Of a stretch of DNA of 64,000 bases, positions 28,418 through 36,805 are shown piece after piece (the first letter of the stretch is position 1; every line of letters starts with the position of its first letter). The translations under genes were made by a program, and so were the position numbers. The DNA is taken from assembly GCF_030440515.1 (NCBI RefSeq), contig NZ_CP076543.1, forward strand, positions 3,687,501 through 3,751,500. The letters are read 5' to 3'. The notes under the pieces were generated by a model. That model worked only from the letters and a program-made list of their open reading frames with translations. It was not told the origin of the DNA and made no database searches. Source of the stretch: Streptomyces xanthophaeus. GTDB lineage: Bacteria > Actinomycetota > Actinomycetes > Streptomycetales > Streptomycetaceae.

Positions 28418-29050
28418 ATGGCCGTAACCCTCCCGCCGCTCGCCCCGCCGACCGTGCCGTCGCCCCGCCCGGCGCCCGAGGAGGACGCGTACGCCTCCTG
28501 GTACGGGAGAGCGCTCGGCTGGACCGTCGTGGGCGGGCCGCCCGCCCAGCTCGCGACCGGGGTCCGGTTCGACGTGCTGGAGCTGCCGTCCGACGCGGGG
28601 GCCGCACTGCTGCGCAGGCCGGTCGCCACGGGCCCGGTGGCCCTGATGGGGCGCCGGATGCGGTTCCTGGTGGCCGCGGGGAGCGCAGAGGAGCTCGACG
28701 GGCTGCTCGACTGGCTGGAGTGGGGCGGGGTCGCCCTCGATCTCGCCGCCCTGGGTGCGGGTGGCCGGATCACCGCCCCGGTGCCGCCGGGGCATCACGC
28801 ACGGGACGGGAGTCCCCGGGGGGCCGCCGTGTGGCTACGGCCCCCCGAGCAGGGGTGCGAGGCACTTCTGCCTGCCCTGTCCGGTCCCGGACAGGGCGCC
28901 GGTCCCGGGCGGGTGAGCGCCGGGCCCGATCTCGTGCGCCTGGTCTCCGCGGCGGCGACGGAATGCCACCGTGCGCGGCTCCGGCGCCGTACGCCCCTGC
29001 GGAGCGCCGTGGCCGGGCGTCCCTCGCGGGCCGGCCGGGTCAGTCCCTGA
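28418..29050 (+). CDS. Hypothetical protein next to clpC (SCO3374-type)
   Basis: A 210-residue soluble protein found in the same clpC-lsr2 gap in Streptomyces. The N-terminal ~150 residues (ASWYGRALGWTVVGGPPAQL and GVRFDVLELP) look like a truncated bifunctional primase/polymerase-type or related alpha/beta fold, but no catalytic residues can be named. The C-terminus is Arg-rich. It is divergent from clpC and convergent with lsr2, the two stop codons being only 4 bp apart within a CTGAC-GG-GTCAG palindrome (29047-29058). Confidence 0.75.
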   Translation: MAVTLPPLAPPTVPSPRPAPEEDAYASWYGRALGWTVVGGPPAQLATGVRFDVLELPSDAGAALLRRPVATGPVALMGRRMRFLVAAGSAEELDGLLDWLEWGGVALDLAALGAGGRITAPVPPGHHARDGSPRGAAVWLRPPEQGCEALLPALSGPGQGAGPGRVSAGPDLVRLVSAAATECHRARLRRRTPLRSAVAGRPSRAGRVSP

Positions 29051-29054
29051 CGGG

Positions 29055-29390
29055 TCAGCCCCGGTTCTCGTAGGCGTCGCGGATGTCCTGCGGAACGCGA
29101 CCGCGGTCGTTGACGCTCATGCCCTGGGACTTCGCCCAGGCGCGGATCTCTGCGGTGTCCGGGTTGCCGGACGCCGCGGCCGTACGGCCCTTGGCGCGAC
29201 CGGTGGACGCACGGCCACCGGTACGGCGGCCGCCCTTGGTGTACGGGTCGAGCAGACCGCGGAGCTTTTCAGCGTTGGCGGTGGTGAGGTCGATCTCGTA
29301 GGTCTTGCCATCCAGAGCGAACGTCACCGTCTCGTCCGCCTCGCCACCGTCGAGGTCGTCGACAAGAAGGACCTGAACCTTCTGTGCCAC
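29055..29390 (-). CDS. lsr2: Nucleoid-associated xenogeneic silencer Lsr2
   Basis: Binds AT-rich DNA in the minor groove, bridges it and silences acquired and specialised-metabolite genes. The 111-residue protein starts MAQKVQVLLVDDLDGGEADE (dimerisation domain) and ends with the DNA-binding domain IRAWAKSQGMSVNDRGRVPQ, whose RGR is the AT-hook-like motif. A basic Gly/Arg linker joins them. A GGAAA ribosome-binding stretch precedes the ATG. The leader is unusually AT-rich for this genome, which would suit autoregulation. Confidence 0.97.
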   Translation of the reverse strand: MAQKVQVLLVDDLDGGEADETVTFALDGKTYEIDLTTANAEKLRGLLDPYTKGGRRTGGRASTGRAKGRTAAASGNPDTAEIRAWAKSQGMSVNDRGRVPQDIRDAYENRG

Positions 29391-29555
29391 CGGGATTTCC
29401 TTTCATCGAAAAGCAGTACGCGGAAAGGAAACCGCTTTTGCCTGGAAAACACAAACCCCCGGGGAGAGGTTCGAGACCGCAACAGGGCGGGAAACGTGCG
29501 CGATTCGGACATAGGCCACAGGTACGCGGAGCGCCGGAAAAGCTGAGGCCATCGA
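29391..29555 (-). promoter_or_regulatory. AT-rich lsr2 leader, possible autoregulatory site
   Basis: The segment 29394-29452 has long A and T runs (cctttcatcgaaaagc, ggaaaggaaacc, cttttgcctggaaaac) in a genome above 70 percent GC. Binding by Lsr2 itself is an inference from its known preference. Confidence 0.4.
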
Positions 29556-30086
29556 TCAGAGGTGCAGAAGCATCCGACTGTTGCCCAAGGTGTTCGGCTT
29601 CACTCGTTCGAGACCGAGGAACTCGGCGACACCCTCGTCATAGGAACGCAGCAGCTCCATGTAGACATCGGTCTTGACCGGGGTCTCGCCGATCTCGACG
29701 AAGCCGTGCTTCGCGAAGAACTCGACTTCGAAGGTGAGGCAGAAAACCCGGCTCACCCCGAGGGTACGGGCGGTACGCAACAACTGCTCCAGCACCTGAT
29801 GCCCGACTCCGGCGCCCTTCAAGCCCCGGTCGACGGCGAGAGTGCGCACTTCGGCAAGGTCTTCCCACATCACGTGGAGAGCGCCGCAGCCGACGACCTG
29901 GCCGTCGGACTCGCGTTCCGCGACCCAGAACTCCTGGATGTCCTCGTAAAGGACGACCGGAGCTTTGTCGAGCAGGATCCGCTGCTGCACGTACTGGTCG
30001 AGGAGGCGGCGCAGCGCGGGAACATCACGCGTCCGGGCACGGCGGATCGTCACTGATTCTGCATGTGCAGTGGAAAACTCTCCCAT
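29556..30086 (-). CDS. Amino-acid N-acetyltransferase (N-acetylglutamate synthase-like, GNAT)
   Basis: A 176-residue stand-alone GNAT protein resembling the short ArgA (NAGS) of mycobacteria and Streptomyces, which makes N-acetylglutamate for arginine synthesis. It starts with VTIRRARTRDVPALRRLL and has the acetyl-CoA loop RGLKGAGVGHQVL (motif A, Q/R-x-x-G-x-G/A). The segment CLTFEVEFFAKHGFVEIGETPVKTD is close to the LTT-x-x-x-x-F-F-x-x-x-G-F segment of that group. There is no amino-acid-kinase domain, unlike E. coli ArgA. The BlaI gene lies 11 bp upstream on the same strand, so they may be co-transcribed. Confidence 0.85.
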   Translation of the reverse strand: MGEFSTAHAESVTIRRARTRDVPALRRLLDQYVQQRILLDKAPVVLYEDIQEFWVAERESDGQVVGCGALHVMWEDLAEVRTLAVDRGLKGAGVGHQVLEQLLRTARTLGVSRVFCLTFEVEFFAKHGFVEIGETPVKTDVYMELLRSYDEGVAEFLGLERVKPNTLGNSRMLLHL

Positions 30087-30097
30087 GGCTGCGGACG

Positions 30098-30550
30098 TTA
30101 TCGCCCCGGCTCCTGCGGGCGCTCGGCGGACTCCCCCTCGGCCACGGGAGGAGCGGGGGGTTCGTGGGCGGTGTCGGCGCCCGACTCGTCGTCGTACTGG
30201 ACGACCCGCACGGCGTCGCGGAGGGCTTCCCGCTGTTCCGCGGACATCATGCCGAAGAAGGCCACGAGGGCGGCCGCGGGGTTGTCACTCGTCGACCACG
30301 CTTCGTTCATCAGTGCGGCCGAGTAGGCGGCGCGGGTGGAGACCGCCGTATATCGATAGGCGCGGCCTTCGGCTTCCCGGCGGACCCAGCCCTTCTGATG
30401 AAGATTGTCCATAACGGTCATGACCGTGGTGTACGCGATGGACCGTTCCTGCTGGAGGTCTTCCAGGACTTCTCGCACGGTGACCGGGCGGTTCCACTGC
30501 CACACCCGTGTCATGACGGCGTCTTCGAGTTCTCCCAAGGGGCGAGGCAC
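30098..30550 (-). CDS. BlaI/MecI-family transcriptional repressor
   Basis: A 150-residue winged-helix repressor beginning PRPLGELEDAVMTRVWQWNR, with the family's VREVLEDLQQERSIAYTTVMTVMDNLHQKGWV DNA-recognition region (residues about 23-55; shown shortened here as SIAYTTVMTVMDNL). The C-terminus is an acidic tail. Relatives respond to a membrane peptidase (BlaR/MecR), but no such sensor is adjacent. GTG 30550 is the start that matches the family's N-terminus; the longer reading is a shadow. Confidence 0.9.
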   Translation of the reverse strand: MPRPLGELEDAVMTRVWQWNRPVTVREVLEDLQQERSIAYTTVMTVMDNLHQKGWVRREAEGRAYRYTAVSTRAAYSAALMNEAWSTSDNPAAALVAFFGMMSAEQREALRDAVRVVQYDDESGADTAHEPPAPPVAEGESAERPQEPGR

Positions 30551-30610
30551 AGCAGCACGATAGTGCGGCTTGTGCGGAATTGCCCGACTATTCGCTCGGC
30601 AACGCGCAAG

Positions 30611-30645
30611 AAAAACGGGCGCACGGCCGGAGAAGCCGTACGCCC
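30611..30645 (-). terminator. Intrinsic terminator of the 54-residue protein gene
   Basis: On the minus strand GGGCGTACGGC (30645-30635) pairs with GCCGTGCGCCC (30627-30617), with one G-U pair, then a G-TTTTT tract. It is a canonical Rho-independent terminator starting 7 nt after the stop. Confidence 0.9.
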
Positions 30646-30651
30646 TGAGGG

Positions 30652-30816
30652 TTACTTCTGCTGCTGGGTGGCCTCGGCCCGGGCGAGCACGGCGTCGACC
30701 GCCGCGTCCTCCTTGGCCTTGTTGGAACCGCCCTGGCTCTTCACGATCGTCATGACGAGAGCGATGAAGAACACGGCCATCACGAAGGGGGGCACGAGCG
30801 CGGAGACATAGTCCAT
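30652..30816 (-). CDS. 54-residue single-pass membrane protein
   Basis: A small protein, MDYVSALVPPFVMAVFFIAL then VMTIVKSQGGSNKAKEDAAV and a helical Ala/Glu-rich tail ending TQQQK. Residues 5-25 form one membrane helix; the tail is charged and probably cytoplasmic. No family name is known. Evidence that it is real: TACGCT (plus-strand AGCGTA 30824-30829) ends 7 nt before the ATG, giving a leaderless promoter, and a textbook terminator follows the stop. It is a single-gene transcript too short for ordinary ORF cut-offs. Confidence 0.82.
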   Translation of the reverse strand: MDYVSALVPPFVMAVFFIALVMTIVKSQGGSNKAKEDAAVDAVLARAEATQQQK

Positions 30817-30830
30817 GCCCCACAGCGTAG

Positions 30831-31424
30831 CTACCCGGCGGCCCGCCCGGCCGCCGGGGGCGGGCTGGGCTTGCGGCGCGGCGGGAACACCTCACCGGGG
30901 GTCGGAATCGGCCGCTCCGGGCTCGGCGGCTCCTTGGGCTGCGGCGCCGGGCGGGCCGGCGGCTCGTCCTTCTCCTTGCCGCCGGCCAGGGCCAGCAGCC
31001 GGGTCCGCGGCGCAGGGGCGGTCGACAGGCGCCGCCGTACGGAGCGCTCCGCGACCGTCCGGACCCGTTCCAGCAGCGCGGCGGCGACCGGATTGGCGCG
31101 GAGCGCGCGCAGGGCGGCGAGGTCGTCGGGCTCCGGTTCGTACCCGGCGGCCAGGGCGTCCTGCAGCAGCTCCAGGTAGCCGGAGAGACTGCCGGGCAGG
31201 GCGCCGCGGTAGCGGGCGAGGTCCGCGAGGAGGAACGCTCTGAGCCGGCCCGCCTCCTGGACCGCTTCGTCCACCGACCGCGCGAGGCGCAGGCAGTCCT
31301 GGACCTCCTCGGCCGCCAGGGGGGCCGAGGAGGACTGAAGGGCGTGGGCGAGGAGGCGCCTGAGCAGGTGCAGCTCAGCGGCGCTGAACGCCATGCCGCC
31401 GCGGGATCCGTAGGGCGTGGGCAT
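30831..31424 (-). CDS. Conserved hypothetical protein with Pro-rich C-terminus
   Basis: A 197-residue soluble protein. The N-terminal ~135 residues are strongly helical (FSAAELHLLRRLLAHALQSS, CLRLARSVDEAVQEAGRLRA), the last 60 are Pro/Lys/Arg-rich and likely disordered. No known domain is recognised. ATG 31424 is chosen because TATCTT (plus-strand AAGATA 31431-31436) lies 6 nt upstream, indicating a leaderless start; the longer reading to 31637 would overlap the DUF397 gene. The 54-residue gene follows 14 bp downstream. Confidence 0.7.
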   Translation of the reverse strand: MPTPYGSRGGMAFSAAELHLLRRLLAHALQSSSAPLAAEEVQDCLRLARSVDEAVQEAGRLRAFLLADLARYRGALPGSLSGYLELLQDALAAGYEPEPDDLAALRALRANPVAAALLERVRTVAERSVRRRLSTAPAPRTRLLALAGGKEKDEPPARPAPQPKEPPSPERPIPTPGEVFPPRRKPSPPPAAGRAAG

Positions 31425-31491
31425 GGGCCGAAGATACGCGCTAATCGGACAAAATCCCCTGATCGCGGGTGCGGCGCGCTCGGCGGGTCCC

Positions 31492-31677
31492 TCAGCCGGT
31501 CTCTTTGACCGCGCGCAGGAAGTCGGCCCAGGCGGCCTGGGTGGTGGCGAGCACGAGGTGGGCGGGGTCGGCACGGTCGGCGACCTTGACGAGGGCTCCG
31601 GGGGCCGTGGCGACGTAGACGCAGGCGTCGCCCTCACTGCAGAACGAGGACTTACGCCACGCGGGCTGAGTGGTCAT
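31492..31677 (-). CDS. DUF397 protein (orphan)
   Basis: A 61-residue protein with the DUF397 hallmarks: AWRKSSFCSEGDACVYVA at the start and AWADFLRAVKETG at the end. In Streptomyces such proteins usually follow an Xre-type helix-turn-helix gene and act with it in development or as a toxin-antitoxin-like pair (BldB/WhiJ-like systems). No such partner lies on either side here, so this copy is solitary. The start ATG at 31677 is preceded by a GGAG(G) site. Confidence 0.88.
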   Translation of the reverse strand: MTTQPAWRKSSFCSEGDACVYVATAPGALVKVADRADPAHLVLATTQAAWADFLRAVKETG

Positions 31678-31786
31678 GGTGTCTCCTCCGGGCGCGGTGG
31701 CCGGTAATTGCCGTCAATGACGGTAACGCCGTGGCCGGGCTGCGCCGGCGGCTTTCGGGAATTCGGCGTTTCGCCCTTGCCTTCCG

Positions 31787-31831
31787 GGGCGGGGCGGGTA
31801 CCGCTGAGCTGGGTCTCTCCCCGCCCCGCCC
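31787..31831. terminator. GC-only hairpin, likely terminator of the threonine aldolase gene
   Basis: GGGCGGGGCGGG (31787-31798) pairs with CCCGCCCCGCCC (31820-31831) around a 21-nt loop, between the DUF397 start and the aldolase stop. Confidence 0.55.
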
Positions 31832-31870
31832 TTTCGCCGTTTCCCGGGGCTCCGCCCCCGCACCCCGCGC

Positions 31871-31890
31871 CTCGAACGCCGGCGGGGCTG
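31871..31890. repeat. 20-bp motif CTCGAACGCCGGCGGGGCTG, copy 2
   Basis: Identical to 17317-17336. It is embedded in a GGGGCTCCGCCCCC-containing 3' region of the aldolase gene. Confidence 0.8.
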
Positions 31891-31911
31891 GATTCCGCAG
31901 GCCTGGCAGGC

Positions 31912-33042
31912 CTAGATGCGGGCCACGAAGGCCGAGACCGCTTCGTGGACGTCGGACTCCGTCCAGGACAGGCCCGGCTCGGTGATTTCCAGTTCCGTCA
32001 CCGCCAGGCCCGGCGGGCCGTCGGCGGACCAGCGGCGGAAGAGGACCGTGCCCGTCTCCTCGGCCTGGCGCAGGCCCGCCTGCGTCAGCCGGTCCGGCTC
32101 GTACGGGAGCCACACCTGGAACTGGTGGGTGTGCGGCTCCTCCGGGTGGATCCGGGCCCAGGGGACCCCCGAATCCGCGAACGCCGCGCGCAGCGCCCGG
32201 GCCACCAGCCGCGCCTGGGCCACGTACGACGGCAGCCGGGGCAGTTCCCGTTCCAGTCCGGCCAGCGCGGAGAGGGCCTGCGGGAACTGCCGGAAGATCT
32301 GGCCGCCGTAGCGGTGCCGCCAGACCCGGGTCTCCTCGACGAATTCCCGCGGCCCCGCCAGGGCCGCCCCGCTGAGGCCGCCGAGCGACTTGTAGAACGA
32401 GACGTACACCGAGTCCGCGAGGCCCGCGATCTCCGGCAGGGTGCGGCCGAAGTGGACGGTGGACTCCCACAGCCGGGCCCCGTCGAAGTGGACGACCGCG
32501 TCCCGCGCCCGGGCCGCCTCGGTGAGCGCCTCCAGCTCCTCCCAGGTGGGGAGCAGGAAGCCCGCGTCCCGCAGGGGCAGCTCCACCATCAGCGTGCCGA
32601 AGGGTTCCCGGAGCGACTCGACGTCCGCGGCCGACGGCGGGCGTGCCTCCGTCGTCGGGTGCGCCACCCGCAGCCCGGAGACGGCCGACAGGGCGTCGCC
32701 CTCCCACCGCTCCGGATGGCTCATCGGGTGCAGCGCCACCACCGGGTTCCCGGTCCGGCCCGCCCAGCACCGCAGTGCGATCTGCTGAGCCATCGTGCCG
32801 CTGGGGAAGAACGCCGCGTCCTCGGTCCCGAGCAGCTCGGCGACCTTGCGCTCCAGTGCGCCGACGACCCCGTCGCCGTAGACGTCGGCCGGCCCGTCCA
32901 TGTCGTACGGGGCTTCGGCGAGCGAGCCGAGCAGCTCCCCCACGGTGGGCTCCAGCAGGCTGCGCGACAGCTTCCGCTCCGCCCCGCGCCAGGCCGCGAC
33001 CAGCCGCTTCGTACGTTCAATGTCCTCGCTGTCATCACTCAT
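31912..33042 (-). CDS. Low-specificity L-threonine aldolase-type PLP enzyme
   Basis: A 376-residue fold-type-I PLP enzyme of the GLY1/LtaE group, which cleaves threonine or related beta-hydroxy amino acids to glycine plus an aldehyde. Visible motifs are [14 protein letters not shown] (cofactor phosphate/ring region), [11 protein letters not shown] (Asp contacting the pyridine nitrogen) and VSFYKSLGG, whose Lys is the expected Schiff-base residue. Compared with LtaE, the substrate is uncertain because of the long N-terminus. ATG 33042 is chosen as the first Met of [20 protein letters not shown]. It is divergent from the DUF2520-pan-nad operon. Confidence 0.85.
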   Translation of the reverse strand: MSDDSEDIERTKRLVAAWRGAERKLSRSLLEPTVGELLGSLAEAPYDMDGPADVYGDGVVGALERKVAELLGTEDAAFFPSGTMAQQIALRCWAGRTGNPVVALHPMSHPERWEGDALSAVSGLRVAHPTTEARPPSAADVESLREPFGTLMVELPLRDAGFLLPTWEELEALTEAARARDAVVHFDGARLWESTVHFGRTLPEIAGLADSVYVSFYKSLGGLSGAALAGPREFVEETRVWRHRYGGQIFRQFPQALSALAGLERELPRLPSYVAQARLVARALRAAFADSGVPWARIHPEEPHTHQFQVWLPYEPDRLTQAGLRQAEETGTVLFRRWSADGPPGLAVTELEITEPGLSWTESDVHEAVSAFVARI

Positions 33043-33154
33043 GGGCAAAGATCCTCGCTCCCGTCGCCGCCGACCGGCCAACTGCCCCAGGAGCTAGCAT
33101 GGCGGCGTATCGTCCGGTACCCCCCGCGGACTGGAACGGAAGGGCCCTCCCCGC

Positions 33155-34066
33155 GTGAATCCATCACAGCAGCCACGCCCTGCCCGGCTCGCCGTCGGCG
33201 TCGTCGGAGCCGGCCGCGTCGGTCCCGCGCTGGCGTGTGCGCTCCAGCAGGCCGGGCACCGGCCCGTAGCCGTCTCCGGAGTCTCCGACTCGTCCGTGCG
33301 CCGGGCGGCGCGGATGCTGCCCGATGTGCCGCTCGTACCGCCCGCGCAGGTGCTGGAGCTGGCCGACCTGGTGCTCCTGACCGTCCCCGACGACGCGCTG
33401 CCGTCCCTCGTGGAGGGCCTCGCCGAGACCGGCGCGGTCCGGCCCGGACAGCTCCTGGTGCACACCTCCGGCCGGTACGGGACCTCCGTGCTGGACCCCG
33501 CGCGCCGCGCGGGCGCCCTGCCGCTGGCCCTGCACCCGGCGATGACCTTCACCGGGACCGAGGTCGACGTGCAGCGGCTCGCCGGCTGCTCCTTCGGGGT
33601 CACCGCCCCCGAGGAGCTGCGCCTGGCCGCCGAGGCCCTGGTCATCGAGATGGGCGGGGAGCCCGAGTGGATCGCGGAGGAGAACCGTCCGCTCTACCAC
33701 GCGGCCCTGGCCCTCGGCGCGAACCACCTGGTCACGCTGGTCGCCCAGTCGATGGAGCTGCTGGCCAAGGCCGGGGTGGAGCACCCCGACCGGATGCTCG
33801 GCCCGCTGCTCGGCGCGGCCCTCGACAACGCCCTGCGCTCCGGCGACGCCGCCCTGACCGGGCCGGTGGCCCGCGGGGACGCCGGTACGGTCGCCGCGCA
33901 CGTCTCGGAGCTGCGCAGGCACGCGCCCGGCGCCGTCGCCGGATACCTGGCGATGGCCCGCACGACCGCCGACCGGGCCCTCGCGCACGGTCTGCTCAAG
34001 CCCGAACTCGCCGAGGACCTGCTCGGTGTGCTCGCCGACACGGAATCCGACGGGGGCGACCGGTGA
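33155..34066 (+). CDS. Rossmann-like/DUF2520 dehydrogenase-type protein
   Basis: A 303-residue protein with an N-terminal NAD(P)-binding fold ([17 protein letters not shown]) and a C-terminal helical DUF2520 domain ([20 protein letters not shown], then [19 protein letters not shown]). Members resemble 6-phosphogluconate or ketopantoate reductase-like enzymes. It sits first in the operon and overlaps panC by GTGA, so it might supply the ketopantoate-reductase (PanE/PanG-like) step. That role is inference from position. The start is GTG 33155; TAGCAT at about 33095-33100 is a candidate -10. Confidence 0.87.
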   Translation: MNPSQQPRPARLAVGVVGAGRVGPALACALQQAGHRPVAVSGVSDSSVRRAARMLPDVPLVPPAQVLELADLVLLTVPDDALPSLVEGLAETGAVRPGQLLVHTSGRYGTSVLDPARRAGALPLALHPAMTFTGTEVDVQRLAGCSFGVTAPEELRLAAEALVIEMGGEPEWIAEENRPLYHAALALGANHLVTLVAQSMELLAKAGVEHPDRMLGPLLGAALDNALRSGDAALTGPVARGDAGTVAAHVSELRRHAPGAVAGYLAMARTTADRALAHGLLKPELAEDLLGVLADTESDGGDR

Positions 34067-35055
34067 CCGATCTGCTGCTGCACACCGCGGAGGAGCTGCA
34101 CAAGCTGTCGCGCACCGGCCGCCGGGCCGTGGTGATGACCATGGGCGCCCTCCACGAGGGCCACGCCACCTTGATCCGCACGGCCCGCGAACAGGCCGGG
34201 CCCGAGGGGCAGGTCGTCGTCACCGTCTTCGTCAACCCCCTGCAGTTCGGGGCCGGCGAGGACCTCGACCGCTATCCCCGCACCCTCGACGCCGATCTGC
34301 GGATCGCCGAAGAGGCGGGCGCCGACGCGGTGTTCGCCCCGGCCGTCGACGAGGTCTACCCGGGCGGCGACCCGCAGGTGCGGATCAGCGCCGGCCCGAT
34401 GGGCGAGCGTCTCGAAGGGGCCACCCGCCCCGGGCACTTCGACGGAATGCTCACCGTCGTCGCCAAACTGCTCCACCTCACCCGCCCCGACCTGGCCCTC
34501 TTCGGCCAGAAGGACGCGCAGCAACTGGCCCTGATCCGGCGGATGGTGACCGACCTGAACTTCCCCGTCGAGGTGGTCGGCGTACCGACCGTCCGCGAGG
34601 AGGACGGGCTGGCGCTGTCGTCCCGCAACCGCTACCTCTCCACGGCGGAGCGGCACACCGCCCTGGCCCTGTCCCGTGCCCTGTTCGCCGGCCGGGACCG
34701 GCTCGCCGCGCAGGCGGCGCTGCGCGCCCGCGCCGAGGCCTCCCCGGCCAGCGACGAGCGGGCCACCGCCCTGGCCCGCCTCGGCGAGATCCGCGCCTCC
34801 GCCGACGCGCACGCCGTCTCGGCGGCCGGCGCCGGACTGCCGGACGCCGTACGGGCCGCCGCGCGGCACGTCCTGGAGGAGGCGGGCCGCCACGAGCCGC
34901 CGCTCGTGCTGGACTACCTGGCGCTGGTGGACCCGCTGGACTTCACCGAGACCGGTCAGGACTTCACCGGGCAGGCCGTGCTGGCCGTCGCCGCGAAGGT
35001 GGGCTCGACCCGGCTGATCGACAACATCCCATTGGAATTCGGAGCACACTCGTGA
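34063..35055 (+). CDS. panC: Pantoate-beta-alanine ligase
   Basis: Joins pantoate and beta-alanine with ATP to make pantothenate. The 330-residue protein has the HIGH-like motif [12 protein letters not shown], the [12 protein letters not shown] segment, FGQKDAQQ and the KMSKS-like LSSRNRYLS. The insertion of about 40 residues around 215-265 (Ala/Arg/Asp-rich) is longer than in E. coli PanC. GTG 34063 overlaps the previous stop (GTGA) and its own stop overlaps nadB in the same way. It links CoA precursor synthesis to the NAD genes downstream. Confidence 0.96.
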   Translation: MTDLLLHTAEELHKLSRTGRRAVVMTMGALHEGHATLIRTAREQAGPEGQVVVTVFVNPLQFGAGEDLDRYPRTLDADLRIAEEAGADAVFAPAVDEVYPGGDPQVRISAGPMGERLEGATRPGHFDGMLTVVAKLLHLTRPDLALFGQKDAQQLALIRRMVTDLNFPVEVVGVPTVREEDGLALSSRNRYLSTAERHTALALSRALFAGRDRLAAQAALRARAEASPASDERATALARLGEIRASADAHAVSAAGAGLPDAVRAAARHVLEEAGRHEPPLVLDYLALVDPLDFTETGQDFTGQAVLAVAAKVGSTRLIDNIPLEFGAHS

Positions 35056-36803
35056 GCACCCCAGGCAGAGGCATCCCGTCGGGCGGGGCAGGCGCAGGCA
35101 CCGGCATACGGCTGCACGCCCCGGCCCCCGGCTGGTCCCTCGACGCCGATGTCGTGGTCGTCGGTTCCGGCGTGGCGGGCCTGACCGCAGCGCTGCGCTG
35201 CGCCGCCGGGGGCCGCCGTACCGTCGTGGTCACCAAGGCCCGGCTCGACGACGGCTCCACCCGCTGGGCCCAGGGCGGCATCGCCGCAGCCCTCGGCGAG
35301 GGCGACACCCCCGAGCAGCACCTCGACGACACCCTGGTCGCCGGTGCGGGCCTGTGCGACGAGGAGGCCGTCCGGCTGCTCGTCACCGAGGGCCCCGACG
35401 CGGTACGGCGGCTGATGGCCACCGGCGCGGTCTTCGACACCTCCACGGAGACCGGCGAGATAGAACTGACCCGCGAGGGCGGGCACCACCGCCGCCGGAT
35501 CGCGCACGCGGGCGGCGACGCCACCGGCGCCGAGATCTCGCGGGCGCTCGTCGAGGCCGTCCATGCCGCCGGCATCGAGACCGTGGAGAACGCCCTCGTC
35601 CTGGACCTGCTGCAGGACGCGCAGGGCCGGACGGCCGGTGTGACCCTGCACGTCATGGGCGAGGGCCAGCACGACGGGGTCGGCGCCGTGCACGCGCCCG
35701 CCGTGATCCTCGCGACCGGCGGCATGGGCCAGGTCTTCTCCGCGACGACCAACCCGTCGGTGTCCACCGGTGACGGCGTGGCGCTCGCGCTGCGGGCCGG
35801 CGCCGAGGTCTCCGACCTCGAATTCGTGCAGTTCCACCCGACGGTGCTCTTCCTCGGCCCGGACGCCGAGGGTCAGCAGCCGCTGGTGTCGGAGGCGGTC
35901 CGGGGCGAGGGCGCGTACCTCGTCGACGCGGACGGCGTGCGCTTCATGCAGGGCCAGCACGAGCTCGCGGAGCTCGCGCCGCGCGACATCGTCGCCAAGG
36001 GCATCATGCGCCGCATGCAGGAGCAGGGCGCGCAGCACATGTACCTCGACGCCCGGCACTTCGGTGCGCGGATGTGGGAGCAGCGTTTCCCGACCATCCT
36101 GGCCGCCTGCCGCTCCCACGGCATCGACCCGGTGACCGAGCCCATCCCGGTGGCGCCCGCCGCGCACTACGCGTCCGGCGGCGTCCGCACCGACCTGCAC
36201 GGGCGGACCACCGTCCCGGGCCTGTACGCCTGCGGCGAGGTCGCCTGCACCGGTGTGCACGGCGCGAACCGGCTGGCCTCCAATTCCCTGCTGGAGGGTC
36301 TGGTCTTCGCCGAGCGGATCGCCGAGGACATCGTCGCCGAGCGGCCGGCCGGCAGCGGCCCGGGCATACCGGTCCCGGCGACCGGCCCGCTGCAGCCCGG
36401 CGGGGCCCGGTTCGAGGTCCAGCGGATCATGACGGAGGGCGCGGGCGTGCTCCGCTCGGCCGAGTCGCTGAGCGCGGCCGCCGAGGCTCTCGAAGGGCTG
36501 TACGCCACCGCCCTGAACGATCTCGAAGCGCACGGCAAGACCGCCGAGCCGGGCGTGGACACCTGGGAGGCCACGAACCTGCTGTGCGTGGCACGGGTTC
36601 TGGTCGCCGCGGCGCAGCGGCGCGTGGAGACCCGCGGCTGCCACTGGCGCGAGGACCACCCCGAGCGGGACGATGCGCACTGGCGCCGCCATCTCGTCGT
36701 CCGGCTCTCGGCGACCGAGAAGCGCGCCCTGGTCGTCGTACCCACCGACTCCGCGGACTTCCCGTCCGTGCACCCCCTGAGCACCCCGAGCCTGGAGCAG
36801 TGA
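35052..36803 (+). CDS. nadB: L-aspartate oxidase
   Basis: A flavoprotein that oxidises L-aspartate to iminoaspartate, the first step of quinolinate synthesis. The 583 residues include the FAD loop [17 protein letters not shown] (about 34-50), [11 protein letters not shown], the catalytic region [16 protein letters not shown] and [23 protein letters not shown], and a helical C-terminal domain. The first 25 residues are a Gly/Ala-rich extension. It is coupled to panC by GTGA. The partner nadA (quinolinate synthase) is not in this window. Confidence 0.96.
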   Translation: MSTPGRGIPSGGAGAGTGIRLHAPAPGWSLDADVVVVGSGVAGLTAALRCAAGGRRTVVVTKARLDDGSTRWAQGGIAAALGEGDTPEQHLDDTLVAGAGLCDEEAVRLLVTEGPDAVRRLMATGAVFDTSTETGEIELTREGGHHRRRIAHAGGDATGAEISRALVEAVHAAGIETVENALVLDLLQDAQGRTAGVTLHVMGEGQHDGVGAVHAPAVILATGGMGQVFSATTNPSVSTGDGVALALRAGAEVSDLEFVQFHPTVLFLGPDAEGQQPLVSEAVRGEGAYLVDADGVRFMQGQHELAELAPRDIVAKGIMRRMQEQGAQHMYLDARHFGARMWEQRFPTILAACRSHGIDPVTEPIPVAPAAHYASGGVRTDLHGRTTVPGLYACGEVACTGVHGANRLASNSLLEGLVFAERIAEDIVAERPAGSGPGIPVPATGPLQPGGARFEVQRIMTEGAGVLRSAESLSAAAEALEGLYATALNDLEAHGKTAEPGVDTWEATNLLCVARVLVAAAQRRVETRGCHWREDHPERDDAHWRRHLVVRLSATEKRALVVVPTDSADFPSVHPLSTPSLEQ

Positions 36804-36805
36804 CC

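Noticed and set aside
31708..35055. 1115-residue plus-strand ORF
   Set aside because: Only its last 330 residues are real (panC); the front part is antisense to the threonine aldolase gene and a shadow of the DUF2520 gene.
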